DNA from: Talpa occidentalis
Lineage: Eukaryota > Chordata > Mammalia > Eulipotyphla > Talpidae
Assembly (NCBI RefSeq): GCF_014898055.3
Contig: NW_023603184.1
Coordinates: forward strand, 33,727,359-33,791,358
Length of the DNA stretch: 64,000 nt
Direction of reading: 5' to 3'
Shown piece by piece: positions 23,491 to 34,503 of the stretch. Position 1 is the first letter of the stretch, and every line of letters starts with the position of its first letter. Under the pieces are notes generated by a model. The model had not been told where the DNA came from and ran no database searches. It saw only the letters and a program-made list of their open reading frames with translations. The translations under genes were made by a program, and so were the position numbers.

Positions 23491-24534
23491 TTCATCTACT
23501 CAAATCAGGAAAGAAAATATTATGATAAAATTGGCAAGAGGTGATACTTCAAGGATTCCTGGATATATGAGATGCCCTGGGTGGTGAAATGAAATTTAAA
23601 AGGCTTGGAGTTGTCTCCTACTGACAACGCAGCCAGCAGAAGCCAACCATAAGAAGGGACTCACCTTGTCCATTCATAGCTCTGCTGAAATCCCACAGGG
23701 AGGCTACCCAGGCCCTGCCTCACATCTGAATAGTCATCCAACCTTTGCAATTCAGGGCTCAATTCTCCAAATAGCCGTTTGTAATCTCAGCTGCTAGAGA
23801 GGACTTGAATTGTTAATTCTGTTCTTTCCCAGAATTATTAATTCTGGGAAAGTAACTTTGTAAGATCAGAAAGGTATTATAAATAAGAATTACAAATGAG
23901 GAAGTAATGATGTTTCTGTGTAAGTTATATTAATTTGAGTGTAATAATGCATTTTGTCATAATCTGCTTTGTTTATGCTTTGCTTTGTAGGTAAATGCTT
24001 AATGTGCGTAATGACATCGTATAGTAAAAAATTATTGGATTTATTAGTCTATATTTAGGAAAACTTAACTAGTTGCATTTATAATCAATGTTTGACAGTT
24101 TAAGAAAATCCAATCTACTAAATTGATGGTTTTTAAGATGTTGAAATGCTAAGGTAATCTAATATAAATGTACAAGATTTTATTTATTAGTATTATAAAA
24201 GTTAACAGTGCTTTGGAGCAATTTTGTTAGATGTTTGAAATGCTTGATATCACATTTCAAATTTGTGACTTTAGTTTGAAATGTTTAAGGGAATTTAGTC
24301 AATCAATTGTTTAAGCAGTTTAAATATTAAGATAATTTTATTTGCTGGATTTATAAGATTTTCTTCTTCAACTTGAAATGTTTAAGAGAATTTGATTAAG
24401 TGTGAAATTGGTATTTAAAAGTTCAGGGAAATTTAGTCTCAAATTAATGAGCAAATTGAGAATTAAGCAAAGAACATGTGAAAAGGAGTGTTTTAATTTC
24501 AACGAAACCATTAGATATATATCATTATAATAGT
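23020..24534. other. AT-rich non-coding sequence with a recurring motif
   Basis: From 23820 on the sequence is strongly AT-rich. TTGAAATG(C/T)T recurs at 24141, 24235, 24276 and 24373. The last two are extended to TTGAAATGTTTAAG(G/A)GAATTT. The spacing (94, 41, 97) hints at a decayed tandem repeat of about 136 bp. Confidence 0.4.
23450..23485. repeat. (TG)n microsatellite
   Basis: An uninterrupted TG dinucleotide run of 18 units; likely polymorphic. Confidence 0.97.
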
Positions 24535-24675
24535 TAGCTCTGGAATAGCAGTGTGTACTGTGCTAAGAATAGTACATACAGTAATTCATTTACTCTGCAC
24601 CACAGTTCTCTGAGGTGAGTACTATTATTATCCTTATTTTACAAAAGAGCAAATCAAGGTACAGAGATGTTAAGT
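24535..24675 (+). repeat. MIR-type SINE relic
   Basis: Contains GTACTGTGCTAAGAATAGTA, GAGTACTATTATTATCCTTA and TTTTACAAAAGAGCAAATCA, the MIR core, ending at AGTGACTG. Confidence 0.7.
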
Positions 24676-24694
24676 GACTGTTTTCCCGCGTGCT

Positions 24695-25015
24695 ATGGAC
24701 CAAATTGTGTACACCCCAATTTCAAATGGGGAAACTCTTACCCCCAATGTGATGGTACTTGCAGATGGGGCCTTTGGAAGATAATTAGTGTTGGGTGAGG
24801 TAATGAGGGTGGGGCTCTCAGGGTGGGCTTAGCACTCTTAATTAGGAGAAGCTAGAGTTCTCCCTACTTCCCTTCTCCTTCCATTCCCAAGTGCGGGTAC
24901 CTCATCATGGGCAAGTCAGAAAGGAATGCTCACCAGACCCCAAGCATGCTGGTGCCCTGATCTCTGATTTCCAGACTTCAGAACTGTGAGAAAATGAAAG
25001 TAACCCAGTGGAGGG
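24695..25015 (+). mobile_element. MaLR/MLT1-type LTR relic, plus strand
   Basis: MLT1-like order is clear: GCTATGGACCAAATTGTGT, CCCCCAATGTGATGGTACTT, GATGGGGCCTTTGGAAGATA, then GATTTCCAGACTTCAGAACT and GTGAGAAAATGAAAG. This is one half of a local LTR cluster; a second element of the same class lies in reverse at 25521. Confidence 0.72.
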
Positions 25016-25059
25016 TAAATGATGTCAGGCTTTTCTGCCCTCCCGCCACTAGGACTGAT

Positions 25060-25480
25060 CATGGATTCCTGTGGTCCTGAACGCATGCCTGATGGCGGGC
25101 ATCTGGAATAAGGTGTGGGCATACATAGGTTGGTATACCCAGGCTGAGATGGGGCTTATAAGGGCGGTGTCCTGGAGCAGGAGACTAGAAGAACAAGCGA
25201 GAGACCGGAAGAAAACCAGCAGAGAAGCAGAGGCCATGAGAGAATGCTGGAGAGCCCAGCAAGAGTAAAGATTTGCCAGGATCTGGGAGGCCCGCCCGCC
25301 TCTGGCACCCCTGCCTGCCATGTACCTGGTAAATTCAATAAAAGCCTGAAAAAGCCACTGAGGGCTGAGGACTCCTCCTTTACCCTGTCTGCATGGAATC
25401 AGAGATCCTGCTCTGTGCCATCCGGCCACTACACCCAGTCTATGGTGTTGTGTTATGGTGGTTGGAACTAAAACAAAACT
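25060..25480 (+). mobile_element. LTR-like segment with a poly-A signal
   Basis: The segment lies between two opposed MLT1-type LTRs. It has a GC-rich block (GGAGGCCCGCCCGCCTCTGG), AATAAA in TTCAATAAAAGCCTG near 25336, and then a C/T-rich stretch. The order resembles the R/U5 part of a class I LTR, but I cannot identify the family. The antisense 126-codon frame across it has no recognisable domain. Confidence 0.3.
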
Positions 25481-25520
25481 ATCAGTCTCCTGGGGCAGGT
25501 TGAGGTGGGGAGAGGGGACG

Positions 25521-25865
25521 GTGTTAAAACAACAGAAATGTATTTTCTCATAGTTCTAAAGGTTGTAAGTTTGAAGGCAAGGCGTCACTGAGGCCACGCT
25601 CCCTGTGAAGGCACTAGGTAAGAATTTTTTCTTGCCTCTTCCTAGTTTCTGCTGGTTGCCAGTAGTCTGTCTTTCCTTGGCACAGGGCTGCATCACTCCA
25701 ATTCCTCCCTCCTTCACCTCACTGCATCCTCACCTGGTCTTCTTATAAAGACACCAGTCATTGAATTTAGGGCCCTTCCTAACCCTGTATGTCCTCATTT
25801 TAATTTAACTCAATATTTTCCAAAGTCCTTTTCCCACATAAGATCACATTTTGAGGCTCTACAGA
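25521..25865 (-). mobile_element. MaLR/MLT1-type LTR relic, minus strand
   Basis: Reverse-oriented MLT1-like LTR: TTAAAACAACAGAAATGTAT, TCTCATAGTTCTAAAGG, TTCTTATAAAGACACCAGTC, GAATTTAGGGCCCTTCCTAA, CATTTTAATTTAACT. It is cut off at a perfect 33-bp inverted repeat; the right arm is not part of the LTR. Confidence 0.75.
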
Positions 25866-25898
25866 GATCTTATGTGGGAAAAGGACTTTGGAAAATAT
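25813..25898. repeat. Perfect 33-bp inverted repeat with 20-nt spacer
   Basis: Left arm 25813-25845 (begins ATATTTTCCAAAG, ends ACATAAGATC) and right arm 25866-25898 (begins GATCTTATGT, ends CTTTGGAAAATAT) are exact reverse complements. The spacer is 25846-25865. The left arm and the spacer fit the MLT1-type LTR that precedes them; the right arm is an extra inverted copy. Confidence 0.95.
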
Positions 25899-28800
25899 AG
25901 AAATAAAATCCAGCCTCCCATGCCACTAGTATACAACATATTGATAAACCCAATGTCATCTTATTTGACCTACTGGTAACGTGTAACAGATCTGATCATT
26001 CCTTTCTCTTGGAAACAATTTCTTTTCTTTTGTTTTTGGACACTTGGCTTTCCTAATACTTCAATGATTTTATCCTTTCTAATCTCAGTTGGTTTCTCTT
26101 CTTTTTCTTACTTTTAAATGTTAGACTGTCCCAGTTTTTAGTCCTTGGACCTTTTCTCTTCTCCCCCAGAAGAAAATGTTTACAACTACAGGTTTGGACT
26201 CCAAATCTTTGAAACTCCTAATTTCTGCATCTAACTGCCACTTGATGCTCTCTGTCGCTATCCAACAGATACTTCAAACTTAGTAGGAGTAGGTCCAACT
26301 CCTGATTGCCCCACCAGGGGCGCTACCTGCTGTCTTCTTCAGCTCACCTCATAGCAACTCCATCCTTCCAGTTGCTCAGGCCCAAAACAATGGAATCATC
26401 CTTCGCTTCTCTCTGCCATACCCTACATCAGGAAAACCCATTAGGTTTTCTTCCAAAATACATCCAGGCATAACTACTTATCCAGAATAAGAGACATGGT
26501 GTGGAGCACCAGCCACTGGACATGGCCTCAATATCAAGTGTAACAGGGAGATAGAGGCAGGGCCAGAGAGGACCTTGAATGCCAGGATAGGGGACCTGAT
26601 TCTGATCTTATTCTGGACAAAGGGCAGTTATTGAAGGATTTTTAGCAGGAGAGGAACACGGCCAGATTGGTGTGTTAGGTGAGGAGATTGGACTGGAGCG
26701 CACAAAGAGAAGCAGGGAGCCAGAGCAATGTGACTCTGTGAGGCTGCTGAAGCATCCTTCTTGCTCTGACAGTTCCCATCCATCCGGGCCTTGGGTACAT
26801 GTTAGTCAGTGAAGATGCGGAGGGCGGTAGTTGACTTCAGTTCCTGAGAGTCTACTTGGCTGGTCTTTAAACAGGATCCTAAACATTAGTGCACATTAAA
26901 GTGATTGCTATATCTGTTCACCTGTGCGTTTGACTTAGGGATGGTGGGCATTTTGTGGCTTAAAAGCACGGTCCCAGTGTCCTCTAGCTCTCATTTGCAT
27001 GACACCAATGCACATTTCAGGGAGGTACCCCAGCCTGCCACATGTGTGGGGACCTTGCCTCTCTATTTCTGCCCATGGTGAGGAGCTGTGTGCAGACTGC
27101 ATGTCTTGACCATCCTTTTAGCTCTCTCACTCCTGCCCAATGGCCATCCCATTCTGGAAACTTCTCTACAGACCACAGAGGAATGCCTCAGTCACCATCT
27201 GTAGCATCTGTAGCAAATATCATAGTGAACCCAAATCAGCAAAATACATCAATTTAGTAAATGATGAAAGGCCCAATTTTTCAGGGGAAAAAGCATCATC
27301 TCAGATCTCAAGGCATTCACAGTAAAGGGAAAAGACAGATCTATTTAACTGTAAGGCAAACACTGGGGGCCAAGAATCACAAAGTATCCTGGAAGCACTC
27401 CAGTCTAAGTGGAGTGTAGTCACTGGAGACTTCCCAGAGGAGGTGGTACTTAAATTTCCTGAGGATTATGTAGGACTTATAAGGTGAGGATGTAGAGGAT
27501 AGCTGCTCTGGGTGGGGAAGCATAGGGAGAACAGGTACACAATCGATCATTAATTCAGGAGCTATAAGTGGCTAGTTGGTGGAAACATTTGATGAGGGAG
27601 ATCTAGTCAAACCTGAGTTCTCCTTCCTAACACGGGAGACATAGAATGAGAAGGATACGATGGAGGGTCGTTGAAATGGCTTTCATAGATTGAGGAGGAA
27701 ATGACAGGAACTGACTGGGCAGCTTCCTTCTCCTTCTGCGGTACCTGCTGCTTCCTGACCTGGGGGTGATACTGCTGCGACCCAGAGCCGGTCTCTCACC
27801 CCCAGCGTGGACACAGGCTGAAGGGAGCAGCTGTGGAATTTTAGCCTATTGTGATAGGCTATGTACCTGGATACACGAGCTCAACCACTTACTTGCCTCT
27901 GCGGGATAAACACCTGCTACACCAAGGCCTAAAGCCGGGGTCCTCACCCCACTTCCCAAGCCCTTCCTGCTCCCTTTATCTAGGTGTGACAATGGTTATG
28001 TTTTTCCTTAACTTGGGAAGAGTCTGAGAATCAGTTTTGACACTGAGATGTAGCTGTATGGGTAAGTATGTCTAAAAGACTGAGTAGAACTTCATTTCGA
28101 AGTCAATTAAATATATGGTAATTGAAAAAAAATCTTGCATCTTACTTTTCTCTGAGAGATCCTTAACTGTGTTTGTTGTTTGAAAAGAGGGGATGAGGTA
28201 AGCAGCCTTTTTTTTTCTCTCTTCAAAGGTTTAGAAGTTTACATTGACAAAAGGTATTAATAATATCAGCATCTAGGGTACTATTCTTACTATCTCAAAG
28301 ATTCTCAGTGTCAAAATACAAAAAATTTATCAGCACAAATAATTCCTCTTAGGTGATTTATCTGCCCTCTAAAAACTGTGGCTGAAAGTGGACTGTGAAA
28401 TGCGTCTCTCCACAGAGCTGTGAATGCTGGGCCTTTGTGTGAACTGCAAACAGGAACCCCCTCCAGGCACACTTATGCTTGGCCAGTGGAGCAAGAGCTC
28501 ACTGCAGCTTTCCACCTCCCTCAGCCTCACTCCCTGGTGAAGAAACCACCTGTAGGGCACACTGCTGAATTCTTTGGGTGTGTGTGGGTGGGGGTTTCTA
28601 TTGAGAGGGGGCTGGGTCATCAAAAGAAAAGCACAGGTACTATCTGATCCTGGTTGAGATCATGTGAGGCTATATTATTCTGCATGATATATAATAAAAT
28701 GTCTTCCTTGCAAGCAGTTCCTACTGGCAGACAATTACGACAGAGGCGGATATTTCTTTCCCTGTTTGTAGAATTACCAGTTTTCCATGATCTGTTTTAT

Positions 28801-30034
28801 TGTGTAATCACTCATTCTGAACCTCTAGAAAAATTTCATTTGATGCTATTGCCTTGCCTACACTGTGCTTTGGGGAACTGAGCAGGGGCTGTATCTATGT
28901 TTTGGGGTTAAAGTGCAGAGACAATGATGGTTGGAAGAAATGGTCTGAAGTGACCAGCAGAGAAACCTGGGGTGCTCCTGGGACTAGAAAGGTAAGCAAT
29001 GGTCAGGACTTGGGAGGCATGGAGACCAGCATTCTTTGGGGAATCTCTGAGTCATATGGGGAGAGGGAATCAACTTGGGGCTAGACACAAGGACAGAGGC
29101 TTAGATTAGATATCTGTGATGCTTGGAGGCTGGGAGTCTAAAGTTCTTGGGTTTTCATCAAGGGTCTAGAAACAAAGGGATAAAGGAGAAAAGTGACAGA
29201 GGGTACAGCAAGGACTGGGAAAGAGGGGGGCGGCTCATGTCTGATGAATTAGGGGTTGGTGTGTTTCCTGCAGGGAAGGTGAGCTCTTGTGGCTCTGCTG
29301 GGCTTCTCAGAGAGGAGCTTGCTGATGGACTGGCTGAGGAGACTGAGCTCCACTCCTTTTCCCTGGCACTCCTAATGAGGGGCCAGGAGATCAGGACTTT
29401 AGGGGCAGCTGTGTCCTTACCCCCTCATTACTCTTATGACCCAGCCACGCCCACCTCCTCTTCACTCCTCCCAGGTCTTCTCTGAGAAATGTCACCAACT
29501 CAATCACCCAGCACATGGTCCTTCCCTGTCACTCTTACCATATTTCTGTTGTATTTTCATCCTTGAACTTAATGTGACCTATTTGCTGTTTGCGATTTGC
29601 TTGTCTCCCTGCATAATACAAACCCCACTTACACAAGATTTGAAAAAGTATTATATTAGCATTTTGGATTTGAGAAGAACGTGCTTTTAGTTAATCAATT
29701 TTACTGCATTTTGTTCACTACATGGGGTCCTACTGGTTTTGAAAATTATGGTTATATTAAGCAGATGATTAGGTGGAGAAGAAACAGCAGAAGCAAAACA
29801 ACATAAAATAAATTAACAAGATACACATGACAAATCATTTGGGGATGTAAGGTCAAAAAGAATAGTGAATTAGTGCCAGCAGGAAGAAAACCAAAGAATT
29901 TTTCCAGAAAATTCTTAGGCATTGTTTTAGTCTTATACTCTTAATTGAGCAGGATAATAACAACACAGGAGGGAAAAATCTTATAGAACAAGCATTGCTC
30001 TGTGATCCATAAATTGACTGGCCATTGTGTCTGA
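25899..30034. other. Non-coding sequence
   Basis: Contains the listed old repeat at 26470 and a possible relic of the same type at 27310-27560. The 120-codon frame at 29123-29485 has no recognisable domain. No exon seen. Confidence 0.45.
26470..26760. repeat. Ancient dispersed repeat, unnamed family
   Basis: GCCAGAGAGGACCTTGAATG, TGAAGGATTTTTAGCAGGAG and AACACGGCCAGATTGG match a middle part of the repeat type seen at 3985. Confidence 0.4.
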
Positions 30035-30051
30035 CAAAGCCATGTCTTCTT

Positions 30052-30363
30052 TTTTTTTTTTTAAATAGAGGCATGTTTTATTTATTTATTTATTTGCTTG
30101 TTTGTTTGTTTTGTTTATACATGCACTGGGTACAGTCAGAAGCGCGGGAGGGTGAGAGAATTCACCAGAGCCAGAGCGGGGAGCAGAACAGACAGAAGGA
30201 CCCAAGTACACTGCTGAGGGGAGCAGCGGGCGGCAGGAGAGGTCTGCGCCCCATGTGGGACCCTCCTCCGGTGGCGGGGAGCAGCCGGGGATCGTACCGG
30301 CGCCGCAGAGGCCTCGGGCAGCTTTGCAACCCAGCGCTCAACCGCTGCGCCACCGGGGAGGCC
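30052..30363 (-). mobile_element. tRNA-derived SINE, type A, with target duplication
   Basis: Minus-strand copy with a long T-rich and TTTG/TTTA-repeat tail. The body is CpG-rich (GCGCGGGAGGG, CGCTGCGCCACCGGGGAGGCC). A perfect 17-bp duplication CAAAGCCATGTCTTCTT lies at 30035-30051 and 30364-30380. The preserved CpGs and perfect duplication make it one of the youngest copies here. Confidence 0.94.
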
Positions 30364-30604
30364 CAAAGCCATGTCTTCTTCCAAGCTGCCTGACCAGCAG
30401 AAGTGTGTTTCAGAGATTTGCTAAGAAATATAGGTTATGTGCATTTTTTTTTTTCCTGAGGGCTGGGGAAGAAAAAGAAGAGTGAAGCTGGAACAGCTGA
30501 AGGCTGCCCATTTCAACTCGATGATGAAGTGATGAAAAGAGAGATCCTTTAATAAAAGGGAAGTCTTCGATCTATGCCCAAGAAACACCAGAGTAGAATA
30601 CTAT

Positions 30605-30906
30605 TTTATTTATTTATTTATGTATGTATGTATGTATGTATGTATTTATTTATTTATTTTTGCATTTAAGAACTACGATGTAGGCCGGAGGTGCAGGGGG
30701 TGAGAGGATTCACCAGAGACAGAGTGGGGAGAGAAGGTGGATTTATCGAACAGGTGGATTTATCGAAATACACTGCTGTGGGGAGCAGTGGATGAGACAG
30801 GAGAGGTCTGCTGCGCTGAATGGGGGATAGCTCCCTGGTCAGGGATTGAACTCAGGCCGTAGCAGTGATAGTGGTGACTTATCCTTTAGGCCACCGAGGG
30901 AGGCCC
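30605..30906 (-). mobile_element. tRNA-derived SINE, type B, with internal duplication
   Basis: Minus-strand type B copy with an expanded TTTA/TGTA tetranucleotide tail (about 30605-30660). Target duplication is TAGAATACTAT (30594-30604 and 30907-30917). Inside the body a word AGGTGGATTTATCGAA occurs twice in a row near 30735-30766, a small tandem duplication not seen in the other copies. Confidence 0.9.
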
Positions 30907-30961
30907 TAGAATACTATGATTTTAAAAGCAAGGTATGCAATCAGAAAGTTCTCAGTTTAAC

Positions 30962-31330
30962 TGTATTAGTCAACTTTCGCTGCAATAACAAACAATACCT
31001 GAATCTGAGTAGCTGAGCAATAAACACTTATTTCTTGCTCATGGGTTTGTGGGCTGGCTATGCTCTCCCGGGCTCCTCTGAACCTACCTCTGCACAGGTA
31101 GAGTTATGCTTCTGTGTCTTTTCATTCTAGGACCTGGGTAATTCCCAAAAGCTTGAGGTGGGAGTAGAAATAGGTGGTATTTCTTAAAACCCTCACTTGG
31201 AACTATCACCCCATCCATGTTCTATTGGTCAAGCAAGTCACAGCACTAAGTGCACTAAGTCCAAAGTCAATGGAATTTAAAATCCTCACAGGAGTATTAA
31301 GGGGGCACATAAAGATGGACAAATAATACA
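30962..31330 (-). mobile_element. MaLR-like LTR relic
   Basis: Starts TGTATTAGTCAACTTTCGCTGC followed by AATAACAAACAATACCTGAA and ACTTATTTCTTGCTCATGGG. This is the reversed form of a MaLR-class LTR end. The rest decays into unrecognisable sequence. Confidence 0.5.
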
Positions 31331-33414
31331 ATGTACCTGGATACACTAGCTCAACCACTTTTTTGCCTCAAGTTGGATGACTTTGTTAAGCTTCAGGTTT
31401 TTTTCATCTGGGGAGATGTTTTCCTCTTAGGGTGCGGGTTAAATGAGATGGTGCATGTACAGAAAAAGGCAAATGCCCTGAACACACAGATGTTTGGTGC
31501 AGGGAAACCATCATGGTACCATTATTAATCTGCAGGATGGTGTTAAAGGGCTTGTCAGGAGGGCAAGGATGGGCACTGGAGAATGGCAGGACACAGTGAC
31601 TGAGACATTATTATGTGTGTTATTATTATGTGTGATTAAACAGAGGTTAGATGTGCACAATCCAGGGCAACAGGAAGGGAACATTGGTCAATGGTGGTAA
31701 GGGTGTAGGGTGGTGGGAAGATCTGGCACGTCAGATCTGACTTGATGAACACTATGATGAATGAATAAACAACTACGAAAGAACAGCTGAGCTGAGGGTT
31801 GTTGTGACTTTATCTTCCCATTCCCAGGACAGCCTGGTTACCTTACTTCCTGGAGACGAGACCTGCCAGAAATCACTCCTTTGTCTTCCACACATTTTTT
31901 CTAGTCTCCTCTCCTGTCCCTTCTGTCACCTACATCCTGTCCTGTGTGGTCCTCGAACGAACCCTTTTTCCACTGTTTTCAACCCTCCTCTGGTGTTCTC
32001 TATCCTCCATCCTCTCCATCCCTGATCCTTTTTAAAAACCTTCTACCCATCTCTTCACCTTAAGTGAATCCTTCAAAGTCATGACTTGAAAGTCTTCAAA
32101 GTTCTCCTTCAAAGTCATGACTCTCTGCAGCCCTTTCAAGAGAAGGCTGTTTAGTCCCTGGTATGCCAGGTACCAGGTAAGATGTTACATTGTCTTTTTT
32201 TGCTTGTTGCCTTTGTTCTTCCACCTTCTTGTGAAACGGCCATCTACCCTCCACCTCCCTCACTGCTCCCACCTATACCATGCCTGTCCCTCTTCATTGT
32301 ATGGAGACTAAAGCTTGTGCTGTGCTGGGTTTTCCCTTAACCCTGAGCCCTGTCACTGCCTTGCACTGATAACCAGGCCAGGTAGGTGTCTTGCCTTGGT
32401 ACCAACTCATCCCATAAAGATGCCCCAGTGGGCACTGCGGTGGCAGTGTCAGAGACTCAGGTCTCTGGGGAAGCTGTAGAGATACAACCCTGACTCCTGG
32501 TACCTACCATAGAATTGTGCCGGAGGACCTACAAGAGGTGAGTTATTTTGAGGGAATTCTCTGTGCTGTGTAGCAGCAGAGATCTTGCTTCTTTATCCAA
32601 CAATTTCAGTCAGTCTCAAAAACAGAACCACAAGCCACACAATATTGAGACACAGTGGGTGTAGTCGCCATTTTTGGCATAGTTTGAAGTGGTATAATTG
32701 CAGCATGGAATTGCAATAAATAAAGCAAGCCCTCTTGAATCCAGTACAGGCTCACACACGGGAAGCTTTCTTCTCTGAAGCAGGAGGTGTGTGCTGCTAC
32801 CCTGCTTTCTGCTGTGTGTCCAGTGGCATCTAGGGCCACAGCCCTGAGCCAAGAAGCTAGGACGACTGCTTACCTCCTAGGAGCTAACAAAGGCAATAAT
32901 GTTGGCCACAAGCTTCAAGCCAGGTCCCCTCACCTGAGTACAGCACCTCACACTATTCGGGCTGTTTTCAGAATAGACTCGAGACAGAGCAGGTGGCTCT
33001 GAAGTCTTTCCGGCGCCCCTGCCCTTTCTGCACTCTGCTGTCTGCTGTCTCTCCATCTCTGGCCTTCTCAGTTCGCTGGCCAAGCCCCCACATCAAATCA
33101 AAATGTGAAGGAGACCCCAAACCCGGCTGCATTCCTTGCAGAACTAGGGGCTTTTCTTAAAAGCTCCTCCAGCGAGGGAGATCCCACACAATTGGGCAAA
33201 GTGAGGAGGCTGTCAGTGAGGGATTTTTCCATTCAGTTTTTCAGTAGGTAGAAGTGTAAACATACGAATCTGCTGAAATTACGATAATTGTCCATGAAGA
33301 ACTCCCAGTCTGTGAGTCGGGGGAGGGACTTGCAAACCTCAAGCTGAGCATGTGGGAAGCAGCCCCCCAAAGGCTCAGCCAAGACTGAGCTCCTACACAT
33401 ACTGGGACTACACA
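31331..33414. other. Non-coding sequence
   Basis: C/T-rich stretches around 31860-32300 resemble old LINE 3' debris. No exon or named element apart from the direct repeat at 32069. Confidence 0.4.
32069..32122. repeat. 18-bp direct repeat, period 36
   Basis: TCCTTCAAAGTCATGACT occurs at 32069-32086 and 32105-32122; a partial CTTCAAAGT lies between. A local tandem duplication in non-coding DNA. Confidence 0.9.
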
Positions 33415-33700
33415 AAGGTCGAGGGGTTCAGAGGTGAATAAAATACAATCCCTGCTCGTAGGGAGCTCACATTCTAGTCTAGAAAATAAAGTCCCAAATC
33501 ACAACAATGGTAGTAGGCAAACTACCACAGAGGTATTAATAGAGAGTGGAGGTTGAGTCCCCGAGATATGCACGTTCGGCAGGGCAGCTCTGGAGAGGTA
33601 TCTCAGATGAATACCATGGCAGAGGTAAAGTGACATCACGGAGCACAGTGTCTCCAGCATCTTAGAAGTGGCTGTGCGGTGTGGCTGGGGCAGAACGGGT
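33415..33700. repeat. Ancient dispersed repeat, unnamed family
   Basis: AATCCCTGCTCGTAGGGAGC, TCACATTCTAGTCTAGAAAA and the following purine-rich text match the same repeat type as at 3985. It abuts the L1 3' end at 33825. Confidence 0.4.
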
Positions 33701-33921
33701 CACGATGAGGTACACAGAAAGGGCTGGGATGGGAAGAGCACAGTTGCACTCTGAGAGCTCAGGTCCCACCCTGTGACAGGAAGCCAGGGAGCAAAGGCGG
33801 GGCATTCAGGTGAGATGTGAAGCTGGCAGGCACTCCCATGTTCAATGCAACATTAGTTATAATAGCGATGGTAAGGAAACAACCTAAGTGCTCATCAATG
33901 GGTAAGTAGATAAAGAAAATG

Positions 33922-33924
33922 TCT

Positions 33925-33959
<35 letters not shown>
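33922..33959. repeat. (TC)n(CA)n compound microsatellite
   Basis: A TC run followed directly by a CA run, inside the L1 fragment at the place where L1 normally carries TATATACACA. Confidence 0.95.
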
Positions 33960-34227
33960 ATGGAATTTTATTCAACCATTTGAAAAATACTGCCATTTGC
34001 AAAATTGAAAGCTGTATGCTAAGTGAAGAAATCAGTCAAAGAAATACAAGATCTGTATGATTTCACTTATTAAAAAAATAACCCAAAAAAACCAAGCTCA
34101 TAGATAAAAAGAACAGATTGATGGTTACCCAAAGCAGGGAGTGGAATATAAGTGCAAAGTTTGAAGGGGATCCAAAGGCACAAAACTTATACAATAAATA
34201 AGTCATGGATGTAATATTTAGCATGGT

Positions 34228-34503
34228 TGGGGCCTCCTGGGTGGCACAAGAGGTTAAGTCTGAGTGCTATCAAGCTATCACCAGTAACTGCTGCTGCAGT
34301 TTGATCCCCGGCCAGGGAGCTGGCCCACATGGCACAGCAGACCTCTCCTGTCTCACCTGCTGCTCCCCTCAGCAGTGTATTTCAGTCAATCCGCCTGTTC
34401 TGCTCTCCACTCTGTCTCTGGTGAATCCTCCCACCCCCTTTACTTTTGGCCTACACCCTAGTTCTTGTATGCATAAATCAATGAAAATAAATTTTTAAAA
34501 ATA
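34228..34503 (+). mobile_element. tRNA-derived SINE, type B, nested in an L1 3' end
   Basis: Plus-strand type B copy ending TGCATAAATCAATGAAAATAAATTTTT. Flanking duplication is AATATTTAGC(A/G)TGGT (34213-34227 and 34504-34518). The duplicated words join to restore a continuous L1 3' UTR, so the SINE landed in an already present L1. Confidence 0.92.

Noticed and set aside
29123..29485. 120-codon plus-strand frame.
   Set aside because: No family resemblance; composition is that of the surrounding non-coding DNA.
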